Positions 25,582 to 34,147 of a DNA stretch of 62,291 nucleotides are shown in pieces (the stretch's first letter is position 1; each line of letters starts with the position of its first letter). The notes beneath the pieces were generated by a model. That model made no database searches. It was given only the letters and a program-made list of their open reading frames with translations, and was not told the DNA's origin. Origin of the DNA: Crocinitomicaceae bacterium (GTDB lineage: Bacteria > Bacteroidota > Bacteroidia > Flavobacteriales_D > Crocinitomicaceae); NCBI GenBank assembly GCA_022447665.1, contig JAKVAQ010000030.1, positions 1 through 62,291 on the forward strand. The letters are read 5' to 3'. A program made the position numbers and the translations under genes.

Positions 25582-26232
25582 TTATTTTCGACCTAGATAA
25601 TAGCGATATCCAAATCCAATAGAGAAAAACCTTGAAATCCCCTCGTAATGTTCGGGAACCGAGTTTGGAATTACATCTGTACATATAAATTCAGGCCCGA
25701 ACTCAAATCCATAAAAAGCATAACCCACAACTAAACTGAATCCATTTGGAGAGGCTTTTTCTGTGAGTAAGACCATTTCAATTTGTGGCTCTACGAACCA
25801 GCTACTAACGGTATACGGACCATCTAGCTTTATTCTACACGAATCATTTGCTGAAATATTCATTGAATACCCTACCCTTACACTGGGCGTAAACGAAACG
25901 CGATCAGTCGTAAATCTTTCGTAACCCAATTTTCCATAAACTGCGGGCATATGTAAACCTCCTCCAATCGCTGCATTATTTAATGCGAACGTGTTGATAT
26001 TGAAATAGGAATATTTTAAACCAGCCCCTAAAGTGAGTCCACCAAAAACATTGTACTGGTAAGTTCCTCCTCCGTTAAATAAACCTTCCATTACCCTTCC
26101 AAAAGAAACATTCTGATTTCTGGTTGGTATTCCTACATCTATACTAAAACTACCTTTTGGTTTGAACGTCTTTTCTTGTGAAAATCCAACGCAAGAAATG
26201 AATACAAGTAATATTAGGACTGCTCTTTTTAT
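25582..26232 (-). CDS. outer-membrane beta-barrel-like protein with apparent ATA start
   Basis: The first in-frame ATG (26091) would skip the signal peptide. Reading the same frame upstream gives 47 more residues, IKRAVLILLVFISCVGFSQ (a clean signal peptide) then EKTFKPKGSFSIDVGIP, up to an in-frame TAG. The only plausible initiators are ATA (26232-26230, overlapping the previous gene's stop as TCATAA) or ATC just before it. The 216-residue product alternates Gly/aromatic beta strands (YKYSYFNINTF, FSIGFGYRYYLG) and ends in Tyr-rich strands like small OMPs. Function unknown. A mutation or sequencing error in an ATG is the alternative. Confidence 0.65.
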   Translation of the reverse strand: MKRAVLILLVFISCVGFSQEKTFKPKGSFSIDVGIPTRNQNVSFGRVMEGLFNGGGTYQYNVFGGLTLGAGLKYSYFNINTFALNNAAIGGGLHMPAVYGKLGYERFTTDRVSFTPSVRVGYSMNISANDSCRIKLDGPYTVSSWFVEPQIEMVLLTEKASPNGFSLVVGYAFYGFEFGPEFICTDVIPNSVPEHYEGISRFFSIGFGYRYYLGRK

Positions 26233-26660
26233 GATATTCTAATTTTTCTGAAAATGTTCGTACTCGTTGAAGATAATGATAAATAATAACTTCCTGGCTT
26301 GTAGTTACTCACAACAAAAGGTACCCTCACCTCTTTGGTTAAAATTTCCTCATCAAAGAGAACCTCAATTTCTTCCTCTTTATCATTTAAAATAGAAAGC
26401 TTAACGGCTTCAACTTCTGGCGAAGAAATAAGAAACTCTGTATCCTGCGTATAATTATCATCGCGGTTAGAAGTTAGTGTGATGTTGTTCACAGCGGCAA
26501 GTCTTCCTCTCATTTTGCGCTTTTTGTACATCACGTATGCTGTTAGCAATAGAAAAACTCCTGCTGTAATGTAGAGTGCTACAATCCAAAGGCTTTTTTT
26601 CGCTTCATGCTCGTCAAGCGCTATTTGATCTAATACTTCTTGTGTAATTTCCGGATCCAT
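26229..26660 (-). CDS. single-pass membrane protein with sorting-domain-like tail
   Basis: 143 residues. One membrane segment (about 22-44, WIVALYITAGVFLLLTAYVMY) with a basic stop-transfer (KKRKMRGR). The last 60 residues (KLSILNDKEEEIEVL ... VPFVVSNYKPGSYYLSLSS ... FRKIRIS) have the strand pattern and PGSYYLxLxS...KIxI ending of T9SS type A sorting domains, yet the protein has no cleavable signal peptide. It is 3 bases after the DUF493 gene and its stop overlaps the start of the outer-membrane protein. Function unknown. Confidence 0.6.
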   Translation of the reverse strand: MDPEITQEVLDQIALDEHEAKKSLWIVALYITAGVFLLLTAYVMYKKRKMRGRLAAVNNITLTSNRDDNYTQDTEFLISSPEVEAVKLSILNDKEEEIEVLFDEEILTKEVRVPFVVSNYKPGSYYLSLSSTSTNIFRKIRIS

Positions 26661-26663
26661 AAA

Positions 26664-26930
26664 CTAAAGGGCAATAACGTTATCAAATTTTTGAACCAGC
26701 TTATAACGATCTATGATATCCTCGGTAGATAACATCATTTGTTTAATCGATAGGCTTATCCAATTTCCATTTCGAGAAGGATGCTTTTCAAATTCTGCAG
26801 TTTCATCAAAACAGTTTTTTAAACCAATCATAAATTCAAAATCCTTCTTCACTATAAACTTGAACAAATAAGGAGAAGGATAAGTTTGGTCCTTCAGCAA
26901 ATCTCTCAGTTTATCAAATCCATCATCCAT
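26664..26930 (-). CDS. DUF493/YbeD-like protein
   Basis: 88 residues, the normal length of PF04359. Pattern YPSPYLFKFIVKK, then HPSRNGNWISLSIKQMMLS and a closing VQKFDNVIAL; this follows E. coli YbeD (FPTPFTYKVMG, SSKGNYHSVSIT, YEELGKIDIVRMVL) well. YbeD has a ferredoxin-like fold resembling allosteric regulatory domains; the biochemical role is unsettled. Overlaps the preceding helical-protein gene by 8 bases. Confidence 0.8.
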   Translation of the reverse strand: MDDGFDKLRDLLKDQTYPSPYLFKFIVKKDFEFMIGLKNCFDETAEFEKHPSRNGNWISLSIKQMMLSTEDIIDRYKLVQKFDNVIAL

Positions 26931-27435
26931 CTATAATCAATTTTGCTCTTAGAATATTCTCTAATAAAACTGCAAATTTCGGGTTTTCTTTTGAATATGA
27001 GAGACTCTCTTCTTTAGATTCTAAAATCACCTCCACATTATCTATCTCTGCTAGCGTTTTGCTTATCTCATAAAATGGTATCGGTTGCGATATTTTGAAT
27101 TCACTGGGTTTTTCAAATCCTTTATCCTTAAGCGCGAATGAGACCATCACAATTAATAACTCATTTAAATAATCAACTAGTGCTTTTTGTAATTCAGATG
27201 AATTTGGAGCATTGGCTACAGCTAACTTCAAATTTCCTTCTAAACTCAGAAAATTTTGAATTGAATTATATAAATTTTGATTCGTCTGTTTACTCTTTGC
27301 GAGAAGAACTATATCCTCAAAAATAATTTTCTTCTCACCTAAATCGTTGATATACTTGAGAAATACTTTGGGGTGAGGAATCTGCATTAAAAACTTCTGC
27401 TTAATCCTAAATAAATCGTCTACACTATAATCCAT
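26923..27435 (-). CDS. helical protein of unknown function
   Basis: 170 residues from the ATG at 27435, which overlaps the previous stop as TAATG; a longer frame would start at TTG 27453, but the coupled ATG is preferred. Predicted mostly alpha-helical and soluble, with no signal, membrane segment or motif I know. Overlaps the DUF493 gene by 8 bases, so it belongs to the same coupled set. Confidence 0.6.
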   Translation of the reverse strand: MDYSVDDLFRIKQKFLMQIPHPKVFLKYINDLGEKKIIFEDIVLLAKSKQTNQNLYNSIQNFLSLEGNLKLAVANAPNSSELQKALVDYLNELLIVMVSFALKDKGFEKPSEFKISQPIPFYEISKTLAEIDNVEVILESKEESLSYSKENPKFAVLLENILRAKLIIDG

Positions 27436-27806
27436 TACTGCTGAAGTAGCCAAGCTTGTGCCTCTTTTTCGTTATTAAATATTTTTATGGGGTGTCGAAA
27501 TCCTGAAATCTTCTTACCTACCTGAACAAACACCTTAAAAATCGGAGAGATGATCACATAAGCTTCTGCTTTTCTATACGTTGGATTTAGCTTATGTTTT
27601 ATAAAATCAATTGGATTTTTTTCAATTGTAAATCCCTCTTGAAGCACTATCAAGAATTTATATTTTTCTACTCCGGGAAGTAATTCTTTATAGATGTTGT
27701 TGAGCGTTTCATATTCGCTATACCTCATTTTTACATTGGGTTTTGAAACAATTTTAAGTGTCTCTTCATCGATTACTGAAATAAAAAAAGAATCGGATTC
27801 TCTCAT
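27435..27806 (-). CDS. SpoIIAA/STAS-like protein
   Basis: 123 residues. The C-terminal half reads KAEAYVIISPIFKVFVQVG then GFRHPIKIFNNEKEAQAWLLQQ, the pattern of the STAS/SpoIIAA-like proteins frequent in Flavobacteria (a NSxxxK-type helix, then P-x-K-x-FxxxxEAxxWL). No phosphorylatable Ser/Thr is evident at the usual loop. First gene of a coupled run (TAATG junction) leading to DUF493, a membrane protein and envelope proteins. Function unknown. Confidence 0.65.
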   Translation of the reverse strand: MRESDSFFISVIDEETLKIVSKPNVKMRYSEYETLNNIYKELLPGVEKYKFLIVLQEGFTIEKNPIDFIKHKLNPTYRKAEAYVIISPIFKVFVQVGKKISGFRHPIKIFNNEKEAQAWLLQQ

Positions 27807-27842
27807 ACCTAGAACTAAAGTTATTTAATTTTAGGAATTAGA

Positions 27843-28475
27843 ATGGAGTTTTATTCAATTTTAGAGAAGGAACTAAATAATTTACCGGGAGAGGCTGCAC
27901 ACCTGGCTATGTTCCCGAAGAGAGCTCCAGCTAGTGCAATTAGAACGCAAAAAAATGACTATCGTGAGGCGGGTGTAATGGTTTTATTTCATGCTGATGA
28001 AAACAAAAAGTGGATTACCCTTACTCAGCGCCATAATTACAAAGGTGCACATGGAGGGCAGGTTAGTTTTCCTGGAGGAAAAATTGAGCCGATAGACGAG
28101 GATATTTTGGCTGCAGCAAGACGTGAGACGAGAGAAGAAGTTGGTGTAGATGTTCCGTATATACTCGGTGAGTTAACTTCACTTTATATTCCAGTAAGCA
28201 ATTTTATGGTTTATCCTTTTGTGGGGTACATAGATCATCGTCCTGTTTACATTAAAGAGGAGAAAGAAGTATTAGAAATCTTCAATATGGACGCAAGCGC
28301 TCTTCTTGATGAATCTATTTTAACACTGAATGATGTTAAGACTGGCAATAATGTTGTTTTGAAGAGAGTCCCTAGCTTTCTCTACAATGAAAAGATAATA
28401 TGGGGAGCAACAGCCCTCATATTGAATGAATTAAAAGAAATACTAAAGCGTGATTCTTTTAGAAACGCACTCTAG
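27843..28475 (+). CDS. NUDIX hydrolase, CoA pyrophosphatase type
   Basis: 210 residues. Contains GGQVSFPGGKIEPID, the Nudix helix AARRETREEVGV, and the upstream FPKRAPASAIR and LTQRHNYKGAHGGQ segments seen in NudL/YeaB-type CoA diphosphatases, which split CoA or acyl-CoA into phosphopantetheine and 3',5'-ADP. Transcribed alone, divergent from the SpoIIAA-like gene; its 3' end overlaps the convergent DUF5723 gene by 17 bases. Confidence 0.85.
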   Translation: MEFYSILEKELNNLPGEAAHLAMFPKRAPASAIRTQKNDYREAGVMVLFHADENKKWITLTQRHNYKGAHGGQVSFPGGKIEPIDEDILAAARRETREEVGVDVPYILGELTSLYIPVSNFMVYPFVGYIDHRPVYIKEEKEVLEIFNMDASALLDESILTLNDVKTGNNVVLKRVPSFLYNEKIIWGATALILNELKEILKRDSFRNAL

Positions 28476-29931
28476 CAAATCCAAAGGCTGTACTTAAGGT
28501 CGGTTTATTTTGTGTAAAGAAGGTAACAGCATCTCTTGAAGCAATTCCGCACTCGTAAGATCCTCCTCCAAAAACAAAATTTACCCCTAGTGGTAATTGG
28601 AAATCGTATCCTCCACCACCAGTAAGTCCTGACATTAAATGAACTTTACCTCCAAAGAGTCTGAAATTTCCTCCAAGTCCCCATGCAAACTCATTTATTG
28701 AACCTGGTACATTATTAAACGGTGCTACAATTTCTCCCCCTATGTGAGCATATTTACCTAATTCTAAGCTTGCACCCATTCTGAAGGTTCCCGGTAAACT
28801 CACTGTGCGGCTTTCCGTACCTGTTAACTTCAAAATTCCGTTTTCTTCAATTAACTCTGAAATTGAGTTAGTTACGTTAACATCTTCCATTCCTGAACTG
28901 CTAAACTTCACTAACGCAGTATCTACAGCCTCATAAACATTACCTGTGTAGGTCATTTGCCCGATATTTGTTACTGAAGCTGCTAAATGAAGATTATTGA
29001 ATAAAGTAACATTAACTCCTGCATCGAAGCCCCATCCTTCTCCAACTTTAGATCTAAATAAGTTTTGAACTTGGCCTGGAATTGCCGAAGGGTTACCAAT
29101 ATCTGCATAGTTTAAATCAAATCCTGGAGAGAATGCCGAGTACATTTGGAACTCACCATCTTGACTATACAAATCCATCATGGCAATTCCCTGGATGTAA
29201 CGAGCACCAACACCAGCAAACACTTCAAAAGTACTATCAATGCTAAATAGTTTTCTTCCATATCCTACGTGAAACTCTCTATTCATAGATAATCTCAAAC
29301 TTGAACCATCAATTAATTCACTCGTGTTCAAAGGAATTGAAGCTTGTCCACCCACAACGTTTACAGCTGAGTCTGCACGCATTTCTCCATAGTTACCAAT
29401 CATAACAGTATCAGTACCATTATTGTAGCAAAGAGAATCGAAATACGCATCAAATTTTCCCTGAAATAAAAGGCTTGAAAAGTCAGCAGAAAAAGAAGAA
29501 TTCCATGTAGCTCTGGAACGAATTGAAAATGCGATTCCTCCAAACTTCTCATTTTGGTAAGAAAAGCCAAACATATTGTAATCGTAATTGAATGCAAAAT
29601 CGTCAGCGAATCCTTGTGCCGCTGCTACTTTATCATCGTATGATAAACTATCCAAGGTTTTATTTGATATTGCACTCCAAATGTTGTCCCTTAACTCTTG
29701 TTTTGATAAAGCTTGAGAGTGAAGAGAAAAGCCAAACTCAGAAGAACCTGTTGTAAATGATTTTTTGTCGTATGCCTGCCAACCTAGATTTGCCGGGTTA
29801 ACACCCAAACAATGATAATCTGTAACAAAGGTTGAAGAAACACCCATACCTGTAGCTGGGTAAGCAATGTATTCATTCTGTGCGAAAGTAACCGAAGCTG
29901 ATAAGCTCAGTAATAGTAGGATTCTTTTCAT
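28459..29931 (-). CDS. DUF5723 outer-membrane protein
   Basis: 490 residues from ATG 29931 (MKRILLLLSLSASVTFAQ, signal peptide); an upstream in-frame ATG adds six residues but breaks the signal. The segment SSTFVTDYHCLGVNPANLGW is typical of DUF5723, and the remainder is repetitive Gly/aromatic beta strands ending FGFARVRF, an outer-membrane barrel terminus. Role unknown; relatives of the FadL/PorV fold share the NPANLG motif. Follows fabI after a terminator. Confidence 0.8.
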   Translation of the reverse strand: MKRILLLLSLSASVTFAQNEYIAYPATGMGVSSTFVTDYHCLGVNPANLGWQAYDKKSFTTGSSEFGFSLHSQALSKQELRDNIWSAISNKTLDSLSYDDKVAAAQGFADDFAFNYDYNMFGFSYQNEKFGGIAFSIRSRATWNSSFSADFSSLLFQGKFDAYFDSLCYNNGTDTVMIGNYGEMRADSAVNVVGGQASIPLNTSELIDGSSLRLSMNREFHVGYGRKLFSIDSTFEVFAGVGARYIQGIAMMDLYSQDGEFQMYSAFSPGFDLNYADIGNPSAIPGQVQNLFRSKVGEGWGFDAGVNVTLFNNLHLAASVTNIGQMTYTGNVYEAVDTALVKFSSSGMEDVNVTNSISELIEENGILKLTGTESRTVSLPGTFRMGASLELGKYAHIGGEIVAPFNNVPGSINEFAWGLGGNFRLFGGKVHLMSGLTGGGGYDFQLPLGVNFVFGGGSYECGIASRDAVTFFTQNKPTLSTAFGFARVRF

Positions 29932-29970
29932 CGGGATAAAGTTTAACACTGCAATTTAAGTTAAAAACAC

Positions 29971-30001
29971 AAAAAAACCGTCCCATAAAAGGAACGGTTT
30001 T
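29971..30001 (-). terminator. intrinsic terminator of fabI
   Basis: Stem AACCGT-CC / GG-ACGGTT (one mismatch) with an AT loop, followed on the minus strand by TTTTTTTG. It lies 24 bases past the fabI stop and separates it from the DUF5723 gene. Confidence 0.8.
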
Positions 30002-30024
30002 CAATAATTAATATAAATCTGGTA

Positions 30025-30837
30025 TTATTTACCGAATTTCTCAATCACAGCTTGTGTTACTCCAGTATTCGAGAATCCTCCGTCATGAAACAAGTTCTGC
30101 ATTGTTACATATTTAGTTAAATCGGAGAACATGCTAATACAATAGTTCGCACAATCCATCGCTGAAGCATTTCCTAATGGAGACATTTGTTCTGAAAACG
30201 AAATAAACTCGTCAAAACCTTTAACGCCACTACCAGCAGTTGTCATAGTTGGAGACTGCGAAATAGTGTTCACGCGCACTTTCTTTTGCTCACCAAAATG
30301 GTAACCAAAACTTCTTGCAATGGATTCTAACATGGACTTATTATCTGCCATATCATTATAATCTGGGAAAACACGTTGAGCAGCGATGTAAGACAAAGCA
30401 AGAATTGAACCCCATTCATTTATAGCATCCTTCTTCATTACGCATTTCATTACTTTATGAAAAGACAGCGCTGAAACGTCAATTCCTTTCATCGTCCAAT
30501 CATAATTTGAATCAGTGTAGTGTCTATTCTTTCTTACATTAACTGACATACCAATAGAATGAAGAACAAAATCAAATTTCCCTCCAAATATTTCCATTGA
30601 TTTATCAATCAGGTTATTGATATCATCTTCACTAGTTGCATCTGCTGGAATCACCTGAGAATTTGTTTTTTCAGCAAGATTATTAATCTCACCCATTCTC
30701 ATTGCTATCGGAGCATTAGTAAGTACTATTTCTGCACCCTCTTCATGCGCTCTTTCAGCAACTTTCCAAGCAATTGACTGATCGTTCAATGCTCCAAAAA
30801 TAATTCCTTTCTTTCCTTTTAGAAGATTATTTCCCAT
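30025..30837 (-). CDS. fabI: enoyl-ACP reductase FabI
   Basis: NADH-dependent reductase of the last step of fatty-acid elongation; 270 residues. The nucleotide site opens GALNDQSIAWKVA, and the catalytic Y150, Y160 and K167 (SYIAAQRVFPDYNDMADNK) have the FabI spacing Y-x9-Y-x6-K. Typical of SDR-type FabI of the triclosan-sensitive class by motif. Own promoter (30859-30866) and own terminator. Confidence 0.95.
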   Translation of the reverse strand: MGNNLLKGKKGIIFGALNDQSIAWKVAERAHEEGAEIVLTNAPIAMRMGEINNLAEKTNSQVIPADATSEDDINNLIDKSMEIFGGKFDFVLHSIGMSVNVRKNRHYTDSNYDWTMKGIDVSALSFHKVMKCVMKKDAINEWGSILALSYIAAQRVFPDYNDMADNKSMLESIARSFGYHFGEQKKVRVNTISQSPTMTTAGSGVKGFDEFISFSEQMSPLGNASAMDCANYCISMFSDLTKYVTMQNLFHDGGFSNTGVTQAVIEKFGK

Positions 30838-30858
30838 TGTGTAATTTTAAATTTTCAG

Positions 30859-30866
30859 CAAAGTTA
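30859..30866 (-). promoter_or_regulatory. -7 box of the fabI promoter
   Basis: Minus-strand TAACTTTG, a perfect TAnnTTTG, with TTG 22 bases upstream of it. It lies 22 bases before the fabI start and just past the GIDE-protein stop. Confidence 0.65.
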
Positions 30867-30877
30867 GAAATACTTCA

Positions 30878-31699
30878 TTACATAGCTCCAACGAGCTTCA
30901 AGATTCCAACAACAACTAGAATTCCTCCTACACCCCACGCTGCAAATGCTCCTATTTTGAAGCCTTTAACGGCAGATCCTAATCCACTCATTAATTCATC
31001 TTCTGATTTCGTTGAAACGATAAATGGTTGCTTCTTATCTATTGGTTTAGAAACGATTAGGTTCCCGTCTCTATCATTAGCATCTCCTAATACGTAAAGG
31101 TTCGATCCAACCTTTATTCCTTCTTCTGAATAACGGTATCCGATAGTTTTATAATCATTATTACCGCCTATACCTAATGAGAAGTTACCAATTTTTACAT
31201 TTAAACCACCATTTGAACCAGGCTCTCCTTGTTCAAAATTTGAGAACAATTGCTCTGTATGTATTTCACTTTTAGCAGCGTTTACTGCAATAAATCCAGT
31301 ATCATCCTTTACTCCCCAACCATTTGCCCACTGCGAGTTTTCAGATACAGTTTCAGATTTGTTAACCCATTTTGTTTGGTAGTTACCATTTGAGTCTTTT
31401 CTTCTTTCTTTTACCTTATACTCGTGTACCACTTTTGAGCTGAAATAAACACATTCTGCTTCTGCAAGGTCTGACTTTAAAGGATCGTCAGCATGGGCTT
31501 GTCCTTTTACTTCACAAAAATGCGTAAAGCTATTTGGCCCCATTGAATTTAATGTGCTCTGATAGTTCTCATTTACATCAGTAACTCTAGAAGTATCTGT
31601 AAGATCAAGAACTGCTGCTTTTCCAGCTCTTTTTCCCATTACAATCCACAAAATAACTCCAACGACTGCAACTACCAGTCCTCCAATTATAAGTCCCAT
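30878..31699 (-). CDS. GIDE-domain membrane protein
   Basis: 273 residues with a membrane segment at each end (about 2-20 and 248-270). The part between resembles the GIDE domain (PF12483) of the mitochondrial ubiquitin ligase MUL1: CVYFSSKVVHEYK, TVSENSQWANGWGVKDDTGFIAVN, KVGSNLYVLGDA, KPIDKKQPFIVSTKSEDEL. The RING domain of the eukaryotic protein is absent. Bacterial GIDE proteins are widespread and uncharacterised. It is 40 bases upstream of fabI but fabI has its own promoter. Confidence 0.75.
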   Translation of the reverse strand: MGLIIGGLVVAVVGVILWIVMGKRAGKAAVLDLTDTSRVTDVNENYQSTLNSMGPNSFTHFCEVKGQAHADDPLKSDLAEAECVYFSSKVVHEYKVKERRKDSNGNYQTKWVNKSETVSENSQWANGWGVKDDTGFIAVNAAKSEIHTEQLFSNFEQGEPGSNGGLNVKIGNFSLGIGGNNDYKTIGYRYSEEGIKVGSNLYVLGDANDRDGNLIVSKPIDKKQPFIVSTKSEDELMSGLGSAVKGFKIGAFAAWGVGGILVVVGILKLVGAM

Positions 31700-31794
31700 A
31701 ATTTTTTGATTTTTTTAGTTAGCATCGTGAATTTATCAATTTTTCTCTCCTTTCCTTAAAATTATCTAAGTTTTTTAGAGAACATAAGATTACG

Positions 31795-31802
31795 TAACTT
31801 TG
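31795..31802 (+). promoter_or_regulatory. -7 box of the DUF2452 gene promoter
   Basis: TAACTTTG, a perfect TAnnTTTG, 11 bases before the ATG at 31814, with TTT 18 bases upstream. The transcript would have almost no leader. Confidence 0.55.
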
Positions 31803-31813
31803 TTAATAGAGCG

Positions 31814-32293
31814 ATGAGTGAAAAAGAAGAAAAAAAAGAATTCATAAATCCAATTGATCCTGATAAGATCACTGAGAATCCCCATACTCTGGAATATGGG
31901 CATAACGTTGGTAGTGCTGTCATCAAACCAGAGGACATTGGAAAGATTAAGGGAAGATCCTTATCCGCTATGGCGCATCAAACGGATCAGCAACTTGGTC
32001 AAATCTATGAGCAAATGAAATTGCTTGCTGAACAAGCGAAAAAAATCGAAACGAGAAAAACCATTTCTGCACGTATTTATAAAGCTGAATATAGATTTGA
32101 ACCTATCATCAACCATACTTATCACTTGTATGAGGATGAAAACGCTCAAGAACTCCTTTCAATAATTGGTCCCAATCAGTGGGGACGCACAAGGAAAAAT
32201 AAGTACACTTTTTTAGCTACAGTTAAACTCTTGGCTGACCATACTTGGGAAATCCTTGAATTACCTGAAAATCCAGACGATGAGTCTGAGTAA
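31814..32293 (+). CDS. DUF2452 protein
   Basis: 159 residues, soluble. NPIDPDKITENPHTLEYGHNVGSAVIKPEDIGKIKG and the AEQAKKIETRKTISARIYKAEYRFEP core match DUF2452 (PF10504) as I know it, including the closing YxLYEDExxxxLLSIIGPxxWG. Function unknown. Its stop lies 14 bases inside the next gene, which is therefore probably coupled. Confidence 0.8.
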   Translation: MSEKEEKKEFINPIDPDKITENPHTLEYGHNVGSAVIKPEDIGKIKGRSLSAMAHQTDQQLGQIYEQMKLLAEQAKKIETRKTISARIYKAEYRFEPIINHTYHLYEDENAQELLSIIGPNQWGRTRKNKYTFLATVKLLADHTWEILELPENPDDESE

Positions 32294-32996
32294 ATTTGCA
32301 GTACTATTTCTTACCACTGTTCTTTTTGGATGTTCGGAATCGAATCAGGAAAACGACCACCTTGCTCCCCTAAGCCCAAGCGACCCTTCGATAACTACGT
32401 TAGACATTTCTAATGAAATTACCCTAATCGATTCATTCGACCTAAGGTTAAAATCAGACATTGAAAATTGGTTTGATTTGGCAAGCATGAAAGAAGAGAT
32501 TGGTTTCTTAGAAATGGGAAGAAATATTCCTTCTAATTTCAGACCTAAAATGGACAGCGGGTACTATAATTATAATTTCGGTGCTGTAGGTGGTCTTGTT
32601 TTAAAACGAGATATTCCTGTGGCAATAGGATTTGATAAGATTCGCGAAATGACCAAGAAATTTATAAGTATCAGTACTTACAAACCATGGACAACGAGAG
32701 AGGAGAAGTACTACGATACTAATAATGAAATAATTGTGGGTATTGAAACCCTAATCAACTATGAACGATTAGGCAAGATGAACTTTGTAGGTAGGTCAAA
32801 ATCAGCGATCGAAAATTCCTATGGTGATCCGGATACAATTAAAGGAAGTACCGTTGCATATTTTGTTCACAATCGCGTTCTAATTCTTTCTTATTCAGAA
32901 GAAAAAGTTGAATGGTTTAAATGTTATTTATTGAACCAAGAATCCTTCGAGAATAAGGATTTACCTGAAAATATTTTTCAATGGAACTTGAATTAG
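32280..32996 (+). CDS. lipoprotein, unknown function
   Basis: 238 residues from ATG 32280 (overlapping the DUF2452 stop by 14 bases); an earlier TTG gives no better signal. Signal and lipobox LFGC at Cys 18, a Pro/Ser-rich linker, then a mixed alpha/beta domain with NFGAVGGLVLKRDIP and repeated charged segments. Not recognised. It is 68 bases upstream of gcvT, and the gap holds no visible terminator. Confidence 0.6.
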   Translation: MSLSKFAVLFLTTVLFGCSESNQENDHLAPLSPSDPSITTLDISNEITLIDSFDLRLKSDIENWFDLASMKEEIGFLEMGRNIPSNFRPKMDSGYYNYNFGAVGGLVLKRDIPVAIGFDKIREMTKKFISISTYKPWTTREEKYYDTNNEIIVGIETLINYERLGKMNFVGRSKSAIENSYGDPDTIKGSTVAYFVHNRVLILSYSEEKVEWFKCYLLNQESFENKDLPENIFQWNLN

Positions 32997-33064
32997 TGAA
33001 ATAATTAAATCTCTACTCAAAACCTCAATATATTTCCTAATTTTAACCGCATCAAAATTTTACT

Positions 33065-34147
33065 ATGAAAAACACAGCATTGACAAAAATACATGAAGAC
33101 CTAGGCGCTAAAATGGTTCCATTTGCAGGCTATAATATGCCCGTTTCATACGAGGGCGTGAACGCAGAACATGAATGTGTACGAAATGGCGTTGGAGTAT
33201 TTGATGTTTCTCACATGGGAGAGTTTCTACTTAAAGGTGAAAAAGCTCTTGATTTAATTCAAAAAGTATCGTCAAATGACGCATCAAAGATGGTAGATAA
33301 TCAAGCTCAGTATTCTTGTATGCCAAATGCTGATGGAGGAATTGTAGATGATTTGATCATTTACAAGAAATCAGATACAGAATACTTTCTAGTTGTGAAT
33401 GCTTCGAATATTCAAAAGGATTGGGACTGGATTTCAAAACACAATGATTTTGGAGTTGAAATGACGAACCTTTCAGAAGATTATTCTCTCTTGGCGGTTC
33501 AAGGTCCTAAAGCAGCTGAAGCGATGCAAAGCTTAACGCATTTAGATTTACAAAATATCAAGTACTATACTTTCGACGAAGGCACTTTTGCCGGAATAGA
33601 TAATGTGATTGTTTCCGCTACTGGTTATACTGGTTCTGGAGGATTTGAATTATATATCAAAAACGAAGACGCTGAAAAAGTTTGGAATGCTGTGTTTGAA
33701 GCAGGTAAGGATTGGGGAATAAAACCAATTGGTTTAGCTGCAAGAGATACTTTAAGATTAGAAATGGGATACTGTTTGTACGGTAATGATATAGACGATA
33801 CTACCTCACCACTCGAAGCAGGTTTAGGTTGGGTGACAAAGTTTACCAAAGATTTCGTGAATTCTGAAGCATTAAAAGCTCAAAAGGAAGCAGGAGTAAC
33901 AAGAAAATTAGTTGGTTTTGAACTTCTTGATCGTGGAATTCCAAGACATGATTACCCAATTGTTGATGCTGATGGAAATGAAATTGGTAAAGTAACCTCT
34001 GGTACAATGTCTCCTTCTACAGGTAAAGCAATTGGACTAGGATATGTCCCTAAAGAATTAAGCGCTCCAGGCAGTGATATTTATGTTCAAGTTAGAAAAA
34101 AACAGTTAAAGGCTCAAGTAGTTAAACCTCCATTTTACAAGAAATAA
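33065..34147 (+). CDS. gcvT: aminomethyltransferase GcvT
   Basis: T-protein of the glycine cleavage system: releases ammonia from the aminomethyl-lipoyl H-protein and passes the one-carbon unit to tetrahydrofolate. 360 residues, full length; motifs [60 protein letters not shown] and [17 protein letters not shown] are all in place. gcvH and gcvP are not near. The 68-base leader is too short for a glycine riboswitch. The stop and the rpe start share one base (TAATG). Confidence 0.95.
   Translation: MKNTALTKIHEDLGAKMVPFAGYNMPVSYEGVNAEHECVRNGVGVFDVSHMGEFLLKGEKALDLIQKVSSNDASKMVDNQAQYSCMPNADGGIVDDLIIYKKSDTEYFLVVNASNIQKDWDWISKHNDFGVEMTNLSEDYSLLAVQGPKAAEAMQSLTHLDLQNIKYYTFDEGTFAGIDNVIVSATGYTGSGGFELYIKNEDAEKVWNAVFEAGKDWGIKPIGLAARDTLRLEMGYCLYGNDIDDTTSPLEAGLGWVTKFTKDFVNSEALKAQKEAGVTRKLVGFELLDRGIPRHDYPIVDADGNEIGKVTSGTMSPSTGKAIGLGYVPKELSAPGSDIYVQVRKKQLKAQVVKPPFYKK

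Noticed and set aside
32997-33064. Glycine riboswitch before gcvT
   Set aside because: The gap is 68 bases with no tandem-aptamer-like conserved segments; too short.
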